From assembly GCA_902793335.1 (NCBI GenBank), contig CADBCZ010000003.1:27933-91932 (forward strand): a stretch of 64,000 nt of DNA. The letters run 5' to 3'. The stretch's first letter is position 1; every line of letters starts with the position of its first letter. The notes under the pieces are model-generated. The model was not told the origin of the DNA. It saw only the letters and a list, made by a program, of their open reading frames with translations, and ran no database searches. This document shows positions 10,340-20,108 of this stretch, in pieces. The DNA comes from an uncultured Lachnospiraceae bacterium (GTDB taxonomy: Bacteria; Bacillota; Clostridia; Lachnospirales; Lachnospiraceae). Made by a program: the position numbers and the translations under genes.

Positions 10340-10945
10340 TTATAATTTTTCAATAAATGCATCCACAAAATGGATTATGGATTCAAGCGTCCCCTCAATA
10401 CCAAGAGTAGAACTGTTGATACACAAATTGTAACTTCTGGAATCACCCCATTTGCCATCAGCATAGAAATTATGATAAGTCTTTCTGATCTTGTCCTCTT
10501 TCCTCATACGATTAATCGCTGCTTTCTCATCAAGATCGTACTTCTCCATTATTCTTACCTTCTTGGATTCTGTATCTCCTAGAATAAATATGCTTACCAT
10601 ATTCGGGTTATCTCTTAAGATATACTCAGAGCAACGCCCCACTATAACAAAACTCTTTCTTTCCTTATCACCCTTCTGCCTTATAAAATCAAAAATATGA
10701 TTGGCAACCGTCTGCTCTAGCGGAAGATAACTTCCATCCATCGAAACCGGATAAAAAAGCGGATTAAGCGGTTTCTCATCATAAAACTTAGCCACATCAG
10801 GATTAATATCTCCACTCTTGGCAACATGTTCAAATATCTCTTTATCGTAAAGTGGAATGTCGTAATGCTTTGCCAAGCGCTCTGCGATATCGTGGCCACC
10901 GCTTCCAAATTCACGTCCAATGGAAATGATTATCTGCTTATCCAT
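10340..10945 (-). CDS. Cytidylate kinase-like family protein
   Basis: 201 residues from the ATG at 10945, which has GGAGG about 8 nt upstream. The N-terminus IIISIGREFGSGGHDIAERLAKHY contains a P-loop variant (GREFGSGGH) typical of the cytidylate-kinase-like family; the normal lysine after the last glycine is replaced by histidine, as commonly seen in this family. A lid-like region (KAAINRMRKEDKIRKTYHNFY) and YNLCINSS near the C-terminus also match. The family is common in Clostridia, and a true CMP kinase role is doubtful. Its substrate is unknown. It lies 76 bp downstream of the DUF1015 gene in the same direction. Confidence 0.85.
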   Translation of the reverse strand: MDKQIIISIGREFGSGGHDIAERLAKHYDIPLYDKEIFEHVAKSGDINPDVAKFYDEKPLNPLFYPVSMDGSYLPLEQTVANHIFDFIRQKGDKERKSFVIVGRCSEYILRDNPNMVSIFILGDTESKKVRIMEKYDLDEKAAINRMRKEDKIRKTYHNFYADGKWGDSRSYNLCINSSTLGIEGTLESIIHFVDAFIEKL

Positions 10946-11021
10946 AGGCACCCCTCCTACTTAAATACATTATGTGTTTATATTATAACATATCCATGCA
11001 AAAAATAGAATCAAAAAAATA

Positions 11022-12341
11022 TCATCTTACGGTCTTGCATTCCATATAATAGCGCTTCTCATAAGCCTCTCCCATCGAGAAGGTTTTTCTTGGGAGAACC
11101 CCATCCTTTATCACTCCTATAAACAGATCTTCCTTCTTTACTTCCGGGAGAATAAAACCAACATTTCCATCTTTGCCACTTAATTTTCTTACAACATCTT
11201 CACCATGAATATAGTCTATCTTTGCCTCAGTATGATTTGAAAGATATTCATCAAGAAAACTCTGCAATGTGGCAACAGGAATTCCCCACGAAGGATTAAC
11301 TACCTCAAATTCCGTTTCTCCATCAACACTTAACATTTTGAAACCGTGTCTCTCTTTATTGCCATCCACATCAGCTTTTATATCAGAATTTTGTCCGTAG
11401 TTAAATTCGCAATCACTATTTTCATAATACTCTTTTGCAGCTTCAATGAGATTATCTTTGTCAACATTAAACAATACTCTATGTATTGGCTCTATCTCAA
11501 GACTATTATCATGAATATTGACTATCTCGCAAAGACAGAAACGCGCAGGATGATTTTCCTGTTCCTCCTTCGAAAGTCCCTTCTTAATGTTCTCCCAGGC
11601 AGCCTTAGCTGTAGCCATCGAATGATTACCATCACCTACCGCAAAATTTAACAACGGATAATCTTTTTTCAGGCCATATTTAGTTTTAAACGCCTCCGGA
11701 TCAGCGAGTGCTTCAAGCTTCTCCATAATAATATCCGTAGTCTCTCCCTCATGAATCAGATAGCCAGAAATATGACCTCCATCCTTCATTAGTTTGGTGT
11801 CATACAACTGTTCAAAATCATTCTTTCTCTCAATAAGAGGCTCTATTATCGAACAATCAGGATCATCTATCAAAAGCATAATGTGTGGCAACTCTATCGT
11901 TGCAGTCTGTCTAACCTTAAGTCTTGGTGGAATTCTATCCTCAACAGTCATCTCTGTAGGACGTATAAGACTTCCGGCACCCTTCCTATACTCATAAGTT
12001 TCAAGATCAACTGAAACCACAAGACCGTTTCTGCAATGATCCCTTCCAACATTTCTCTCTACAAGCACGAAACCTTTATCAACCGGCTCCAATATACCGT
12101 TTTCAACATAGCTTTTCATAGCTTTATGTATATCATCAACTCTAGCCGGTTCATCATCCGCCCCAAGATAAACCTCCGGTAAAATGAGATTTAATGTCGA
12201 CGGACTATCTCCTACTATCCCATCAACATCGCTCCAATATTCCGGTTGTGATGTGAACTGGTCACACGCAACTACCGACCATTTATACAAATCTGTTCCT
12301 TTTTTAGGCATTAAAATCTGTGGTACTCTGATACAATTCAT
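11022..12341 (-). CDS. DUF1015 family protein
   Basis: 439 residues, full length for the family. Recognisable pieces are VVACDQFTSQPEYW near the N-terminus, the strongly conserved ADPEAFKTKYGL...FAVGDGNHSMATAKAAWE (about 230-265) and HPARFCLCEIVNIHD. Members are found in Clostridia, Thermotogae and archaea and are often near serine biosynthesis genes, but not here. No function has been assigned from this sequence. The ATG overlaps the stop of a 20-codon upstream ORF (TAATG), and its AGGAG ribosome binding site lies inside that ORF. A sigma-A type promoter is at 12443-12471. Confidence 0.88.
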   Translation of the reverse strand: MNCIRVPQILMPKKGTDLYKWSVVACDQFTSQPEYWSDVDGIVGDSPSTLNLILPEVYLGADDEPARVDDIHKAMKSYVENGILEPVDKGFVLVERNVGRDHCRNGLVVSVDLETYEYRKGAGSLIRPTEMTVEDRIPPRLKVRQTATIELPHIMLLIDDPDCSIIEPLIERKNDFEQLYDTKLMKDGGHISGYLIHEGETTDIIMEKLEALADPEAFKTKYGLKKDYPLLNFAVGDGNHSMATAKAAWENIKKGLSKEEQENHPARFCLCEIVNIHDNSLEIEPIHRVLFNVDKDNLIEAAKEYYENSDCEFNYGQNSDIKADVDGNKERHGFKMLSVDGETEFEVVNPSWGIPVATLQSFLDEYLSNHTEAKIDYIHGEDVVRKLSGKDGNVGFILPEVKKEDLFIGVIKDGVLPRKTFSMGEAYEKRYYMECKTVR

Positions 12342-12403
12342 TACACTACTCCTCTTCCTTCTTCTCTTGCATCTTCCTCAATCTGTTCAAATGCTAAACA
12401 CAT
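12341..12403 (-). CDS. Short upstream ORF (20 codons) coupled to the DUF1015 gene
   Basis: A 20-residue frame beginning MCLAFEQIEEDA starts at an ATG with AGGTG 9 nt upstream and ends in a TAA that shares its A with the DUF1015 ATG. It lies between a good promoter and the DUF1015 gene. Whether it is a leader peptide, a coupling device or the remnant of a lost gene cannot be told; the acidic-basic composition recalls C-terminal tails of Rpn-type transposases, a weak resemblance. Confidence 0.45.
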   Translation of the reverse strand: MCLAFEQIEEDAREEGRGVV

Positions 12404-12442
12404 ATTATAGCTCACCTCTCCAAGTAAAAAATGAATAGCTTT

Positions 12443-12471
12443 ATTATATAGCAGATAAAAGCTTATGTCAC
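12443..12471 (-). promoter_or_regulatory. Sigma-A type promoter of the DUF1015 transcript
   Basis: GTGACA (12466-12471) and TATAAT (12443-12448) with a 17-nt spacer on the minus strand. The leader to the DUF1015 ATG is about 95 nt and contains the short ORF. Confidence 0.65.
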
Positions 12472-12516
12472 CATATTAATAGTGATTTTTTGTATTTCAA
12501 AACTATAATTACCGAT

Positions 12517-12550
12517 AAAAGGGCAGTTTCCTTACAGAAACTACCCTTTT
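12517..12550 (-). terminator. Terminator after the beta-helix lipoprotein gene
   Basis: AAAAGGGCAGTTTC / GAAACTACCCTTTT with one mismatch and a 6-nt loop; runs of T on both strands, so it may work in both directions. It begins 9 bp past the lipoprotein stop. Confidence 0.75.
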
Positions 12551-12558
12551 TATCATTC

Positions 12559-14103
12559 TTAATTATTCTCACCGTAATTATCACTATCCGACTTTTCAGG
12601 TGTATTATCAGCACTTGGCTTTTTCGGCGGCGTACCCATATCCTGGCCATTTCCGTCCGGCTTATCAGGCGGAGCCTCGCCATCCTTTATCTGCGAATTA
12701 TCTCCATCCGGTTTCTCAGGTGGATTTCCCATATCACCACCCGTGACATTCCCATCCGGTTTTTCAGGCATTTCACCATCCGTCATTCCACTTACATCAC
12801 TCTCACTTACAATCTCAAATGCCGTTCCGCTTGACTCAGTACCCTCTTCATACTCTTTACCATCTACATATAACTTGTGACCATTAAGAACAATCGAATC
12901 TGCATCACAGGTAAGAGAAGAAACATATGCATCTGCTGTCAGAGTCCAGGTACTTCCACCTAATATCTCAACATATACATCACCTGTCTGCCCACTCTCA
13001 TTGATTGTTCCAGTCCACGATGATCCATCTGTAAGATACAGATTTAAAGCCGAAACATCATCTACGATTATATCTCCTTCAATTGTCTGATTTGATGCAG
13101 TCAGATTGACCTTGCCACCGTTAGAACCTTCATTTCCCCAGCCAGCAGCCTCTGCTCTTAAAAACAGTCCTTCCGCATCCTCATTGACAATAGAGGCGTT
13201 AGTCAAGTTGATATCACATGCTGTATTATTAACAAAGAATATATCACCATTCTTATTGGTAAGTGTGCCGTCTGTCATTGTAAATGAAGACGTTCCGGAA
13301 GCTGCATCTCCTGACATTGACTGGTATATCATAACTGCCTGATAGTAATCAGACTTATCACTATTCTGGGTATTATTGTCCGCGGTTAAATTACAGTTAT
13401 TAAGTGTAACAGAATTCTTACCTTCAACAACTACTCCCTGTGAAGATGTCGATATCATTTCCGAATCACTTACCGTAATATCTGCTGTTGAATATACAAC
13501 CGGCGAACCCATTCCATCTGTTGTGTATGTTCCGCCATTAACGGTGACTGTACCACCTCCTCTGTCGGAACGTATCGCTGCAGAAGAATTACCTGTTGTA
13601 TGAATCGTAAGATTCTCTGCATTCATTGTGCCACCGCCTGTTGTCATTATTCCTCCGGAGCAGTTACCGGTTGTTTCAATTGTAGAATTAGATATATTGA
13701 CTGTTGTTCCATCCCCGTAAGAAAAAACTCCGTTTGCATGTGTTCCGTCTGAATTAACGGTTGCATCACTTATTGTCATAGTTGCTCCGTTTGTTGCAAA
13801 TACTGCTGCATTTTCTCCATAGAAATCAGCCTCATCACCTTCAGAATCACCTGTCTTTGTAACTTCAATATTGCTGTAACTTTGTTCTTCGCCATCTACT
13901 TCAATAGCGTGTTCTCCGTCAGAAGAATTGCTGTATGATTCTTTCTCTGAATTTTCCTCTTCCTGACTGTCAACTGTTTCAGTACTTTCTGTCACTACCG
14001 AATTTTCTCCGGATACACCTGTTGTATCATTTGTCTGACATCCACTTAAACCTGACATCATCAAACCACCTATTAGCATAATTGAATATTTACTCCATCT
14101 CAT
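12559..14103 (-). CDS. Beta-helix lipoprotein with proline-rich PEKPDG repeats
   Basis: 514 residues. A lipoprotein signal peptide ends in the lipobox LSGC (Cys22). An acidic, serine-rich linker (about 25-70) precedes a long region (about 85-400) of short repeating strands rich in G, T, N and S (for example GGTMNAENLTIHTTGNSS, GGTVTVNGGTYTTDG), as in right-handed parallel beta-helices of the pectate-lyase/adhesin type. The last ~75 residues carry imperfect repeats of P(P)EKPDG. No catalytic residues can be pointed to. Likely a surface-anchored adhesin or carbohydrate-binding protein; exact function not recognised. Good ribosome binding site AGGAGG 8 nt before the ATG, and its own terminator, so monocistronic. 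Confidence 0.8.
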   Translation of the reverse strand: MRWSKYSIMLIGGLMMSGLSGCQTNDTTGVSGENSVVTESTETVDSQEEENSEKESYSNSSDGEHAIEVDGEEQSYSNIEVTKTGDSEGDEADFYGENAAVFATNGATMTISDATVNSDGTHANGVFSYGDGTTVNISNSTIETTGNCSGGIMTTGGGTMNAENLTIHTTGNSSAAIRSDRGGGTVTVNGGTYTTDGMGSPVVYSTADITVSDSEMISTSSQGVVVEGKNSVTLNNCNLTADNNTQNSDKSDYYQAVMIYQSMSGDAASGTSSFTMTDGTLTNKNGDIFFVNNTACDINLTNASIVNEDAEGLFLRAEAAGWGNEGSNGGKVNLTASNQTIEGDIIVDDVSALNLYLTDGSSWTGTINESGQTGDVYVEILGGSTWTLTADAYVSSLTCDADSIVLNGHKLYVDGKEYEEGTESSGTAFEIVSESDVSGMTDGEMPEKPDGNVTGGDMGNPPEKPDGDNSQIKDGEAPPDKPDGNGQDMGTPPKKPSADNTPEKSDSDNYGENN

Positions 14104-14212
14104 GATAATCGCCTCCTAAATAATATATGTTCAACCTGTTATTTATCTTAAGATGTGTATACTATAACTTAGTTTTCTTAAAATAATATTGAAAAACACA
14201 AAAAAACAAAAA

Positions 14213-14238
14213 GACCGCAGTTAATAAACACTGCGATC
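14213..14238 (-). terminator. Terminator after uvrC
   Basis: GACCGCAGT / ACTGCGATC with one mismatch and an 8-nt loop, followed on the minus strand by TCTTTTTGTTTTTTTG. It lies about 130 bp past the uvrC stop. No gene was recognised in the 14104-14365 gap. Confidence 0.75.
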
Positions 14239-14365
14239 TCTGTATTCTTATCAGTACATTAATCATCTTATCCATAGGCGCAAATTCCTTTTTGCTGAAA
14301 ACGATAGAATAAACTCATGCCCTATTTTACCACTTTTTTCGACTTCTGTCACACACTTTCTTTAT

Positions 14366-16270
14366 CTATTCATGAAAAAAATTATATATTTCTGTCGCAA
14401 CCTCAGGTGTGATCCCCCTGACTTTTTTAAGCTCTTCCACAGACGCTTGTTTTATCTTTCCAATCTCAGCAAAATGCTGCATTAAAGCCTTCCTCCTTGC
14501 CGGTCCCACGCCCTTGATATCATCAAGAATACTGTGCACCTGTTCCTTTCCGCGAAGACTCTTATGATAAGTTATGGCAAAACGATGTGCCTCATCCTGA
14601 AGTCTTGTTATCATACCAAACACTTCACTGTTACTGGGAAAATTAATTTCCTGATTATTATAATAAAGCCCTCTTGTCCGGTGATTATCATCCTTGACCA
14701 TACCACAAACCGGAATATCAAGCCCCAGTTTATCAAGTACCTTCAACGCCACATTGACCTGCCCTCTTCCTCCATCCATCATAAGTACATCAGGAAGCAC
14801 TTCAAATCTCTCGTCCGTAAATCTTCGTGTCAGAACCTCTTCCATACTCTTGTAGTCGTCGGGTCCTTTTACGGTTCTTAACTTAAACTTTCTGTAAGCG
14901 TTTTTTCTCGCCCGTCCCTTTTCAAAAACCACCATTGAAGCAACAGACTGATATCCGCTGGTATTTGATATATCAAATGCTTCAAGCCTGTCAGCACATG
15001 GAAGTCCAAGCATTTTTGCCAGTTCATTGGCAGCACCTACCGTCCTAGCCTGTTCACGCTTTATCTTTTCCAGATCTCTGGATAACACAACGGCTGCATT
15101 CTCTCTTGCAAGATCTATCATTTTATACTTCTCACCCTTTTGTGGGGTTATGATATGAACTCTTCCCCCTCTAAGTTTTGAAAGCCACTCCTCAATCAGT
15201 TCACTTTCTTCAACTTCATATTCCACTAACATCTCGTTGGGTACAAATGGGGTTCCGTTATAATACTGCTTGATAAATGCCGTCAATATTTCAGAACCTG
15301 TTTTGTTGTCATCCTCCATAATCTGACCGTCTATCGGGGTAACTTCTTTTTGGGAATTATCAGTTGTGAAAGCACCGGTATTATCTTCAGACATTCCACT
15401 GTAGTTCATATGAAAATGTTCCCTTCCAAGCAGTTTTCCTTCTCTGACAAAGAATACCGATACAACAGTCTCCTCACCGCGTCTGGCCATGGCAATCACA
15501 TCGCGATCAACACCCTCGGTCTTTACCACTCTCTGCGAACCGGTAACATGTTTCACACTCTCTATAAGATCACGATACTTTGCGGCCTCCTCAAACTCAT
15601 ATTTTGCCGCGTTCTCCTTCATTTTTGCCTCAAGTTCACGAATCACCTTCTTGTAGTCACCACTTAAAAAACCGAGAAGATCATCAATCTTTTTTTTATA
15701 ATCCTCTTTTGTGATATATCCCTGACATGGAGCTTCACACTGTCCCATCTGATAATATAAGCAAGGTCTTCCCACACCAATTTCTTTGGGCAGAGCCTTG
15801 TTGCAGGTACGAATTCCATACAACTTCTTCACAAGCTCTATAGTATCTTTAACCGCTACTGCACTGGTATATGGGCCGAAGTATTTTGCGCCGTCGCGTC
15901 TCATCTGTCTGGCAAACAGAACTCTCGGAAAATCCTCCTGTACAGTTACTTTCATAAACGGATAACTCTTGTCATCCTTAAGCATTGTATTGTACTTGGG
16001 ACTATGCTCTTTGATGAGTGTGTTCTCAAGAACAAGCGCCTCTAATTCAGAATCGGTGACAATATATTCAAAGTAGTCTATTAGTGAAATCATTTTATCA
16101 ATCTTTGGGCCACGGTTTACATGTGCACGAAAATAAGAGCGCACTCTCTTATTGAGATTGATGGCTTTTCCTACATATATTATCTCGTCATCCGCAGCAT
16201 GCATTATATACACTCCGGGTCTGTCCGGCAATTTCTTTAGTTCTTCCTTTAAATCAAATCCGTCTCTCAT
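14366..16270 (-). CDS. uvrC: Excinuclease ABC subunit C
   Basis: 634 residues from the ATG at 16270 (GGTGG 6 nt upstream; an ATG two codons earlier touches that site). UvrC makes both incisions in nucleotide excision repair with UvrA and UvrB. An N-terminal GIY-YIG nuclease (about 11-95: [30 protein letters not shown]), a cysteine cluster ([30 protein letters not shown]), a UVR motif (about 205-240), the RNase H-like C-terminal nuclease ([28 protein letters not shown]) and tandem helix-hairpin-helix motifs at the end are all in place. Full length for the family. It has its own promoter and terminator. Confidence 0.98.
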   Translation of the reverse strand: MRDGFDLKEELKKLPDRPGVYIMHAADDEIIYVGKAINLNKRVRSYFRAHVNRGPKIDKMISLIDYFEYIVTDSELEALVLENTLIKEHSPKYNTMLKDDKSYPFMKVTVQEDFPRVLFARQMRRDGAKYFGPYTSAVAVKDTIELVKKLYGIRTCNKALPKEIGVGRPCLYYQMGQCEAPCQGYITKEDYKKKIDDLLGFLSGDYKKVIRELEAKMKENAAKYEFEEAAKYRDLIESVKHVTGSQRVVKTEGVDRDVIAMARRGEETVVSVFFVREGKLLGREHFHMNYSGMSEDNTGAFTTDNSQKEVTPIDGQIMEDDNKTGSEILTAFIKQYYNGTPFVPNEMLVEYEVEESELIEEWLSKLRGGRVHIITPQKGEKYKMIDLARENAAVVLSRDLEKIKREQARTVGAANELAKMLGLPCADRLEAFDISNTSGYQSVASMVVFEKGRARKNAYRKFKLRTVKGPDDYKSMEEVLTRRFTDERFEVLPDVLMMDGGRGQVNVALKVLDKLGLDIPVCGMVKDDNHRTRGLYYNNQEINFPSNSEVFGMITRLQDEAHRFAITYHKSLRGKEQVHSILDDIKGVGPARRKALMQHFAEIGKIKQASVEELKKVRGITPEVATEIYNFFHE

Positions 16271-16346
16271 TCTCATCCACCATTTTTTGATTAGTCCATC
16301 ACTATAATCTATTCAAACATTTTCCCACTTTAACAACATCAATATG

Positions 16347-16374
16347 ATTATATAGCATATTGTCCTAAATGCAA
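16347..16374 (-). promoter_or_regulatory. Sigma-A type promoter of uvrC
   Basis: TTGCAT (16369-16374) and TATAAT (16347-16352) with a 16-nt spacer on the minus strand, about 75 bp before the uvrC start. Confidence 0.6.
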
Positions 16375-16388
16375 ACAGATAGAATAGC

Positions 16389-16428
16389 AAAACGACGCCA
16401 ACATCGAGTTTGATGAAAGCGTCGTTTT
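16389..16428 (-). terminator. Terminator after the first ftsH
   Basis: AAAACGACGC / GCGTCGTTTT, with an inner CATC/GATG pairing, making a long hairpin 27 bp past the ftsH stop. T-rich tails exist on both sides, so it could also shield uvrC from the plus strand. Confidence 0.75.
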
Positions 16429-16455
16429 TATAAAATTACAATACTCTTTATGTCA

Positions 16456-18366
16456 TTACTTTCTATCTTCGCCATCATCGGCAGCCTTCAAGCTCTTACC
16501 TGTAACCTCTTCATATATCTGCATGAACTGCTTACCTGTGATCGTTTCCTTCTCAATAAGGAATTCCGCAAGAGCATCCAACACCTCAACGTTATCATTT
16601 AACAAATCATATGCCTTTTGATAAGACTTCTTGATGACCTTTCTGACCTCGTTGTCAATCTTAGTTGCGGTCTCCTCTGAACAGTTAAGTGACAGACTTC
16701 CGTCCAGATAACGATTCTGCACAGACTCAAGTGCTACCATTCCGAACTTATCTGACATACCGTATATCGTTATCATCTTTCTTGCCATATTGGTAGCCTG
16801 CTCGATATCATTAGATGCGCCCGTTGTTATAGAATCAAACTTGATAGCTTCAGCGGCGCGTCCGGCAAGAAATGTTACTATATCCTCTTCCATCTCCACC
16901 TTGCTATTTAAGTACTTCTCTTCCTCAGGGACCTGCCATACATATCCGAGCGCTCCCATTGTTCTTGGAACGATAGTGATCTTCTGAACAGGTTCAGTGT
17001 TGCTCTGCAACGCCGAAACAAGCGCATGTCCCGTCTCGTGATAAGCAACTATTCTCTTTTCCTTTTTGCTCATAATACGGTCTTTTTTCTCTTTTCCGGC
17101 AAATACAACCTCAACAGCCTCAAAAAGATCCGACTGACTTACAAACTCTCTGCCATCTTTAACAGCGGCAAGTGCTGCTTCATTTATCATATTGGCAAGA
17201 TCTGCTCCGACTGCTCCTGAAGTTGCAAGTGCAAGCTCTCTAAAGTCTACAGTCTCATCCATCTTAACGTTCTTGGCATGAACTTTAAGGGTCTCTATTC
17301 TTCCCTTAAGATCCGGTTTCTCAACGATTACCCGTCTGTCAAAACGTCCCGGTCGTAGGAGCGCCTTATCAAGTATCTCCGGACGGTTAGTTGCCGCAAG
17401 AATTACTATACCCTTAGAGGTATCAAATCCATCCATCTCAGCAAGGAGCTGGTTAAGGGTCTGTTCACGCTCCGAATCACCGCCGCCATACTTGCTGTCG
17501 CGGCTTCTTCCTATAGCATCAATCTCATCTATGAAAATGATACAAGGTGCCACAGCGGTCGCCTGCTTGAAAAGATCACGCACTCTGGATGCACCGACAC
17601 CGACATACAACTCAACAAAATCCGAACCCGAAAGCGAGAAGAACGGAACATTAGCCTCTCCCGCAACAGCCTTGGCAAGCAACGTCTTACCTGTTCCCGG
17701 AGGGCCTACAAGAAGTGCACCCTTTGGTAGCTTAGCGCCAATCTCCAAGTACTTATTGGGATTATGCAGGAAATCGACCATCTCCTTAAGTGACTCCTTC
17801 GATTCCTCCTGTCCTGCCACATCCTCAAATGTAATACCGGTCTTTTTCTCCATATACATCTTGGCATTGCTTCTTCCAACGCCCATTATTCCTCCACCGC
17901 TCTTACTCATAGAACGGGTAAACAGCCAGATTACAACATAAAAGGCACCTATCATTATAACCCACGACAAGATATTCCCCAAAATTGCCGTATGGCTCTC
18001 ATCGACAGCCTTGTAATCAAGTTCACCTTTTTCCTTGGCTTTCTCTAATCTGTCTACCAGGTAAATGTCAGAGATTCTTGTACAGTGATAGCTCTTCTTT
18101 CTTATGGTCTTATCATCTTTGGGGATGATTTCGATTGATGAGTTATAAATCTTAACTTCCTTTGCTTTTCCCTCATCAATCATAGTAAGAAATTCGCTGT
18201 AAGAAATCTCAATCTGCTGACTTGACTGAAATTTACTGTATGCATAAAAGAACATCAGCGTCAGACAGACTGCAACAACAAACATAAAAATATAATTTCT
18301 ATTAGAATTCTTATCGGAATTATTGCTGTTGCGATTCTCATTGTTTGACATATTGTTATTATCCAA
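16456..18366 (-). CDS. ftsH: ATP-dependent zinc metalloprotease FtsH (copy 1)
   Basis: 636 residues. The start is a TTG at 18366 with GGAGG 9 nt upstream. FtsH is a membrane-anchored AAA+ protease that extracts and degrades membrane and regulatory proteins. An Asn/Ser-rich N-terminus (residues 1-24) is followed by TM1 (about 26-45), an extracytoplasmic segment, TM2 (about 128-148), Walker A GPPGTGKT, Walker [12 protein letters not shown], the second region of homology ([20 protein letters not shown]) and the zinc site HETGH. A second, separate ftsH lies at 30755-32590 in the usual tilS-hpt context, so this is the paralogue. Its neighbours are uvrC downstream and divergent lysA. Confidence 0.96.
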   Translation of the reverse strand: MDNNNMSNNENRNSNNSDKNSNRNYIFMFVVAVCLTLMFFYAYSKFQSSQQIEISYSEFLTMIDEGKAKEVKIYNSSIEIIPKDDKTIRKKSYHCTRISDIYLVDRLEKAKEKGELDYKAVDESHTAILGNILSWVIMIGAFYVVIWLFTRSMSKSGGGIMGVGRSNAKMYMEKKTGITFEDVAGQEESKESLKEMVDFLHNPNKYLEIGAKLPKGALLVGPPGTGKTLLAKAVAGEANVPFFSLSGSDFVELYVGVGASRVRDLFKQATAVAPCIIFIDEIDAIGRSRDSKYGGGDSEREQTLNQLLAEMDGFDTSKGIVILAATNRPEILDKALLRPGRFDRRVIVEKPDLKGRIETLKVHAKNVKMDETVDFRELALATSGAVGADLANMINEAALAAVKDGREFVSQSDLFEAVEVVFAGKEKKDRIMSKKEKRIVAYHETGHALVSALQSNTEPVQKITIVPRTMGALGYVWQVPEEEKYLNSKVEMEEDIVTFLAGRAAEAIKFDSITTGASNDIEQATNMARKMITIYGMSDKFGMVALESVQNRYLDGSLSLNCSEETATKIDNEVRKVIKKSYQKAYDLLNDNVEVLDALAEFLIEKETITGKQFMQIYEEVTGKSLKAADDGEDRK

Positions 18367-18391
18367 TGCAATTATCCTCCTGTTATCTTAA

Positions 18392-18421
18392 TGTATAGTC
18401 GTACACATAATTAATCGTCAA
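18392..18421 (-). promoter_or_regulatory. Possible promoter of ftsH copy 1
   Basis: TTGACG (18416-18421) and TATACA (18392-18397), 18-nt spacer, minus strand. The 18367-18722 gap otherwise holds the divergent lysA promoter and its leader. Confidence 0.45.
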
Positions 18422-18616
18422 ATGCACATTTCTAAAATGCATTAACAATTTCAACGGTTATCATATCAGTTATTTAAATAAATCGCAATGGATTTTTGGT
18501 GTAGATTCTGTGAAGTCAACATTTGCCAGCATAAGCCTTCATATCCCCATTATTTTTATAAATAAAAATCAACCGTTTCAAATCTATATATTTAATGCAT
18601 TTTTTGTGCTTTTTTC

Positions 18617-18646
18617 TTGACAAAACCCAAAAAACACTACTATATT
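18617..18646 (+). promoter_or_regulatory. Sigma-A type promoter of lysA
   Basis: Perfect TTGACA (18617-18622), 18-nt spacer, TATATT (18641-18646). Predicted transcription start is near 18653, which rules out the in-frame ATG at 18651 as the lysA start. Confidence 0.8.
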
Positions 18647-18722
18647 AAATATGCAATCATTCAAAATGTATGATATTGCAAAATCTATGTATATTGATAT
18701 ACATTCCAGAAAGGGTAAAAAC

Positions 18723-19982
18723 ATGAAAACACCATTTGTAAACAAAGCACAGATTGATGAAATATGCAAAAAATTTCCTACACCTTTCCATCTCTATGAC
18801 GAAAAGGGTATACGCGAAAATGCAAGAAAGCTTCACAAAGCTTTCTCATGGAACAAAGGATACAAGGAATACTTTGCTGTCAAAGCAACTCCTAATCCTA
18901 CAATTCTGAAGATATTAAAGGAAGAAGGCTGCGGAACCGACTGTTCATCATACACAGAGCTTTTGATGTCTGACCGTTGCGGTTTCTCCGGCAATGAAAT
19001 CATGTTCTCATCAAATGATACACCTGCAAAAGAGTTTGAGCTCGCAGCCAGACTTGGTGCTACAATCAACCTTGATGATATAACTCATATTGATTTTGTT
19101 AAAGATATTCTCGGTGAGATTCCTAAGAGAATCTCCTGCAGATTTAACCCGGGCGGAACTTTCTCAATCTCTAATACTATAATGGATAATCCCGGTGATG
19201 CAAAGTACGGTTTGACACGCCCCCAGATGACAGAAGCATTTAAGCGTCTCAAAGAGCTTGGTGCAGAGGAATTTGGAATGCATGCATTTCTTGCAAGCAA
19301 TACAGTAACCAATGACTACTATCCTACACTTGCAAAGATATTATTTGAAACAGCCGTTGAATTGAAAAAAGAAACCGGTGTTGCAGTATCATTTATCAAC
19401 CTTTCAGGTGGTATTGGAATTCCATATACACCTGACAAAGAGCCAAACGATATCTTAGCTATCGGTGAAGGCGTTCGTAAAGCTTTCGAGGAAGTACTTG
19501 TCCCTGCCGGAATGGGAGACGTTGCAATCTATACAGAGCTTGGCCGTTTCATGCTTGCACCATACGGTCACCTTGTAACTAAGGCTATCCACGAGAAACA
19601 CACTCATAAAGAATACATCGGTGTTGATGCGTGTGCTGTCAATCTTATGCGTCCCGCAATGTATGGAGCTTATCACCATATCACCGTTATGGGAAAAGAA
19701 GATGCTCCGGCTGACCATGTATATGATATTACAGGTTCTCTCTGTGAGAACAATGACAAATTTGCTATAGATCGTAAGCTTCCAAAGATTGACAATGGTG
19801 ATATCCTTGTAATTCACGATACAGGTGCTCACGGATTCGCTATGGGCTATAACTACAACGGAAAACTTAAATCATCAGAAATTCTCTTAAAAGAGAATGG
19901 TGACACAGTAATGATCAGACGCGCCGAGACTCCTGATGATTATTTCGCTACACTTGAAGATTTCTGGGATGTAGAAGTTTAA
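18723..19982 (+). CDS. lysA: Diaminopimelate decarboxylase
   Basis: 419 residues from the ATG at 18723 (GAAAGGG upstream). A PLP-dependent fold III decarboxylase that turns meso-diaminopimelate into L-lysine, the last step of lysine synthesis. The PLP lysine is K54 in YFAVKATPNP. Other signatures are CGTDCSSYTELL, the glycine-rich NLSGGIGIPY, ELGRFMLAPYGHLVT, and C-terminal LCENNDKFA and GAHGFAMGYNYNG. This is a clostridial branch of the family, so a role on another amino acid (for example carboxynorspermidine) is conceivable but less likely. First of three plus-strand genes; a small hairpin follows, so co-transcription with plsC is uncertain. Confidence 0.9.
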   Translation: MKTPFVNKAQIDEICKKFPTPFHLYDEKGIRENARKLHKAFSWNKGYKEYFAVKATPNPTILKILKEEGCGTDCSSYTELLMSDRCGFSGNEIMFSSNDTPAKEFELAARLGATINLDDITHIDFVKDILGEIPKRISCRFNPGGTFSISNTIMDNPGDAKYGLTRPQMTEAFKRLKELGAEEFGMHAFLASNTVTNDYYPTLAKILFETAVELKKETGVAVSFINLSGGIGIPYTPDKEPNDILAIGEGVRKAFEEVLVPAGMGDVAIYTELGRFMLAPYGHLVTKAIHEKHTHKEYIGVDACAVNLMRPAMYGAYHHITVMGKEDAPADHVYDITGSLCENNDKFAIDRKLPKIDNGDILVIHDTGAHGFAMGYNYNGKLKSSEILLKENGDTVMIRRAETPDDYFATLEDFWDVEV

Positions 19983-19986
19983 TCAG

Positions 19987-20001
19987 GCGTTTGCGAAACG
20001 C
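19987..20001 (+). terminator. Small hairpin after lysA
   Basis: GCGTTT-GCG-AAACGC, a 6-bp stem, followed by the T-rich CTATTTCTTTGTTTTG; a weak terminator or attenuator before plsC. Confidence 0.4.
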
Positions 20002-20108
20002 TATTTCTTTGTTTTGCTTTTGTGCATGTTATACAATCCAACGCAATTCACAATTCATAGAGTTTCGCAATCACCTATAGAAGTTTAATTATAACGAGGA
20101 GAATAGAT

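Noticed and set aside
14168-14301. Short hydrophobic ORF (about 37 codons, minus strand) downstream of uvrC
   Set aside because: It runs straight through the uvrC terminator hairpin and T run, which explain the sequence better.
18651-18722. Longer lysA reading starting at the ATG at 18651
   Set aside because: It begins at the predicted transcription start just after the -10 box; the ATG at 18723 has a ribosome binding site and matches the family N-terminus.
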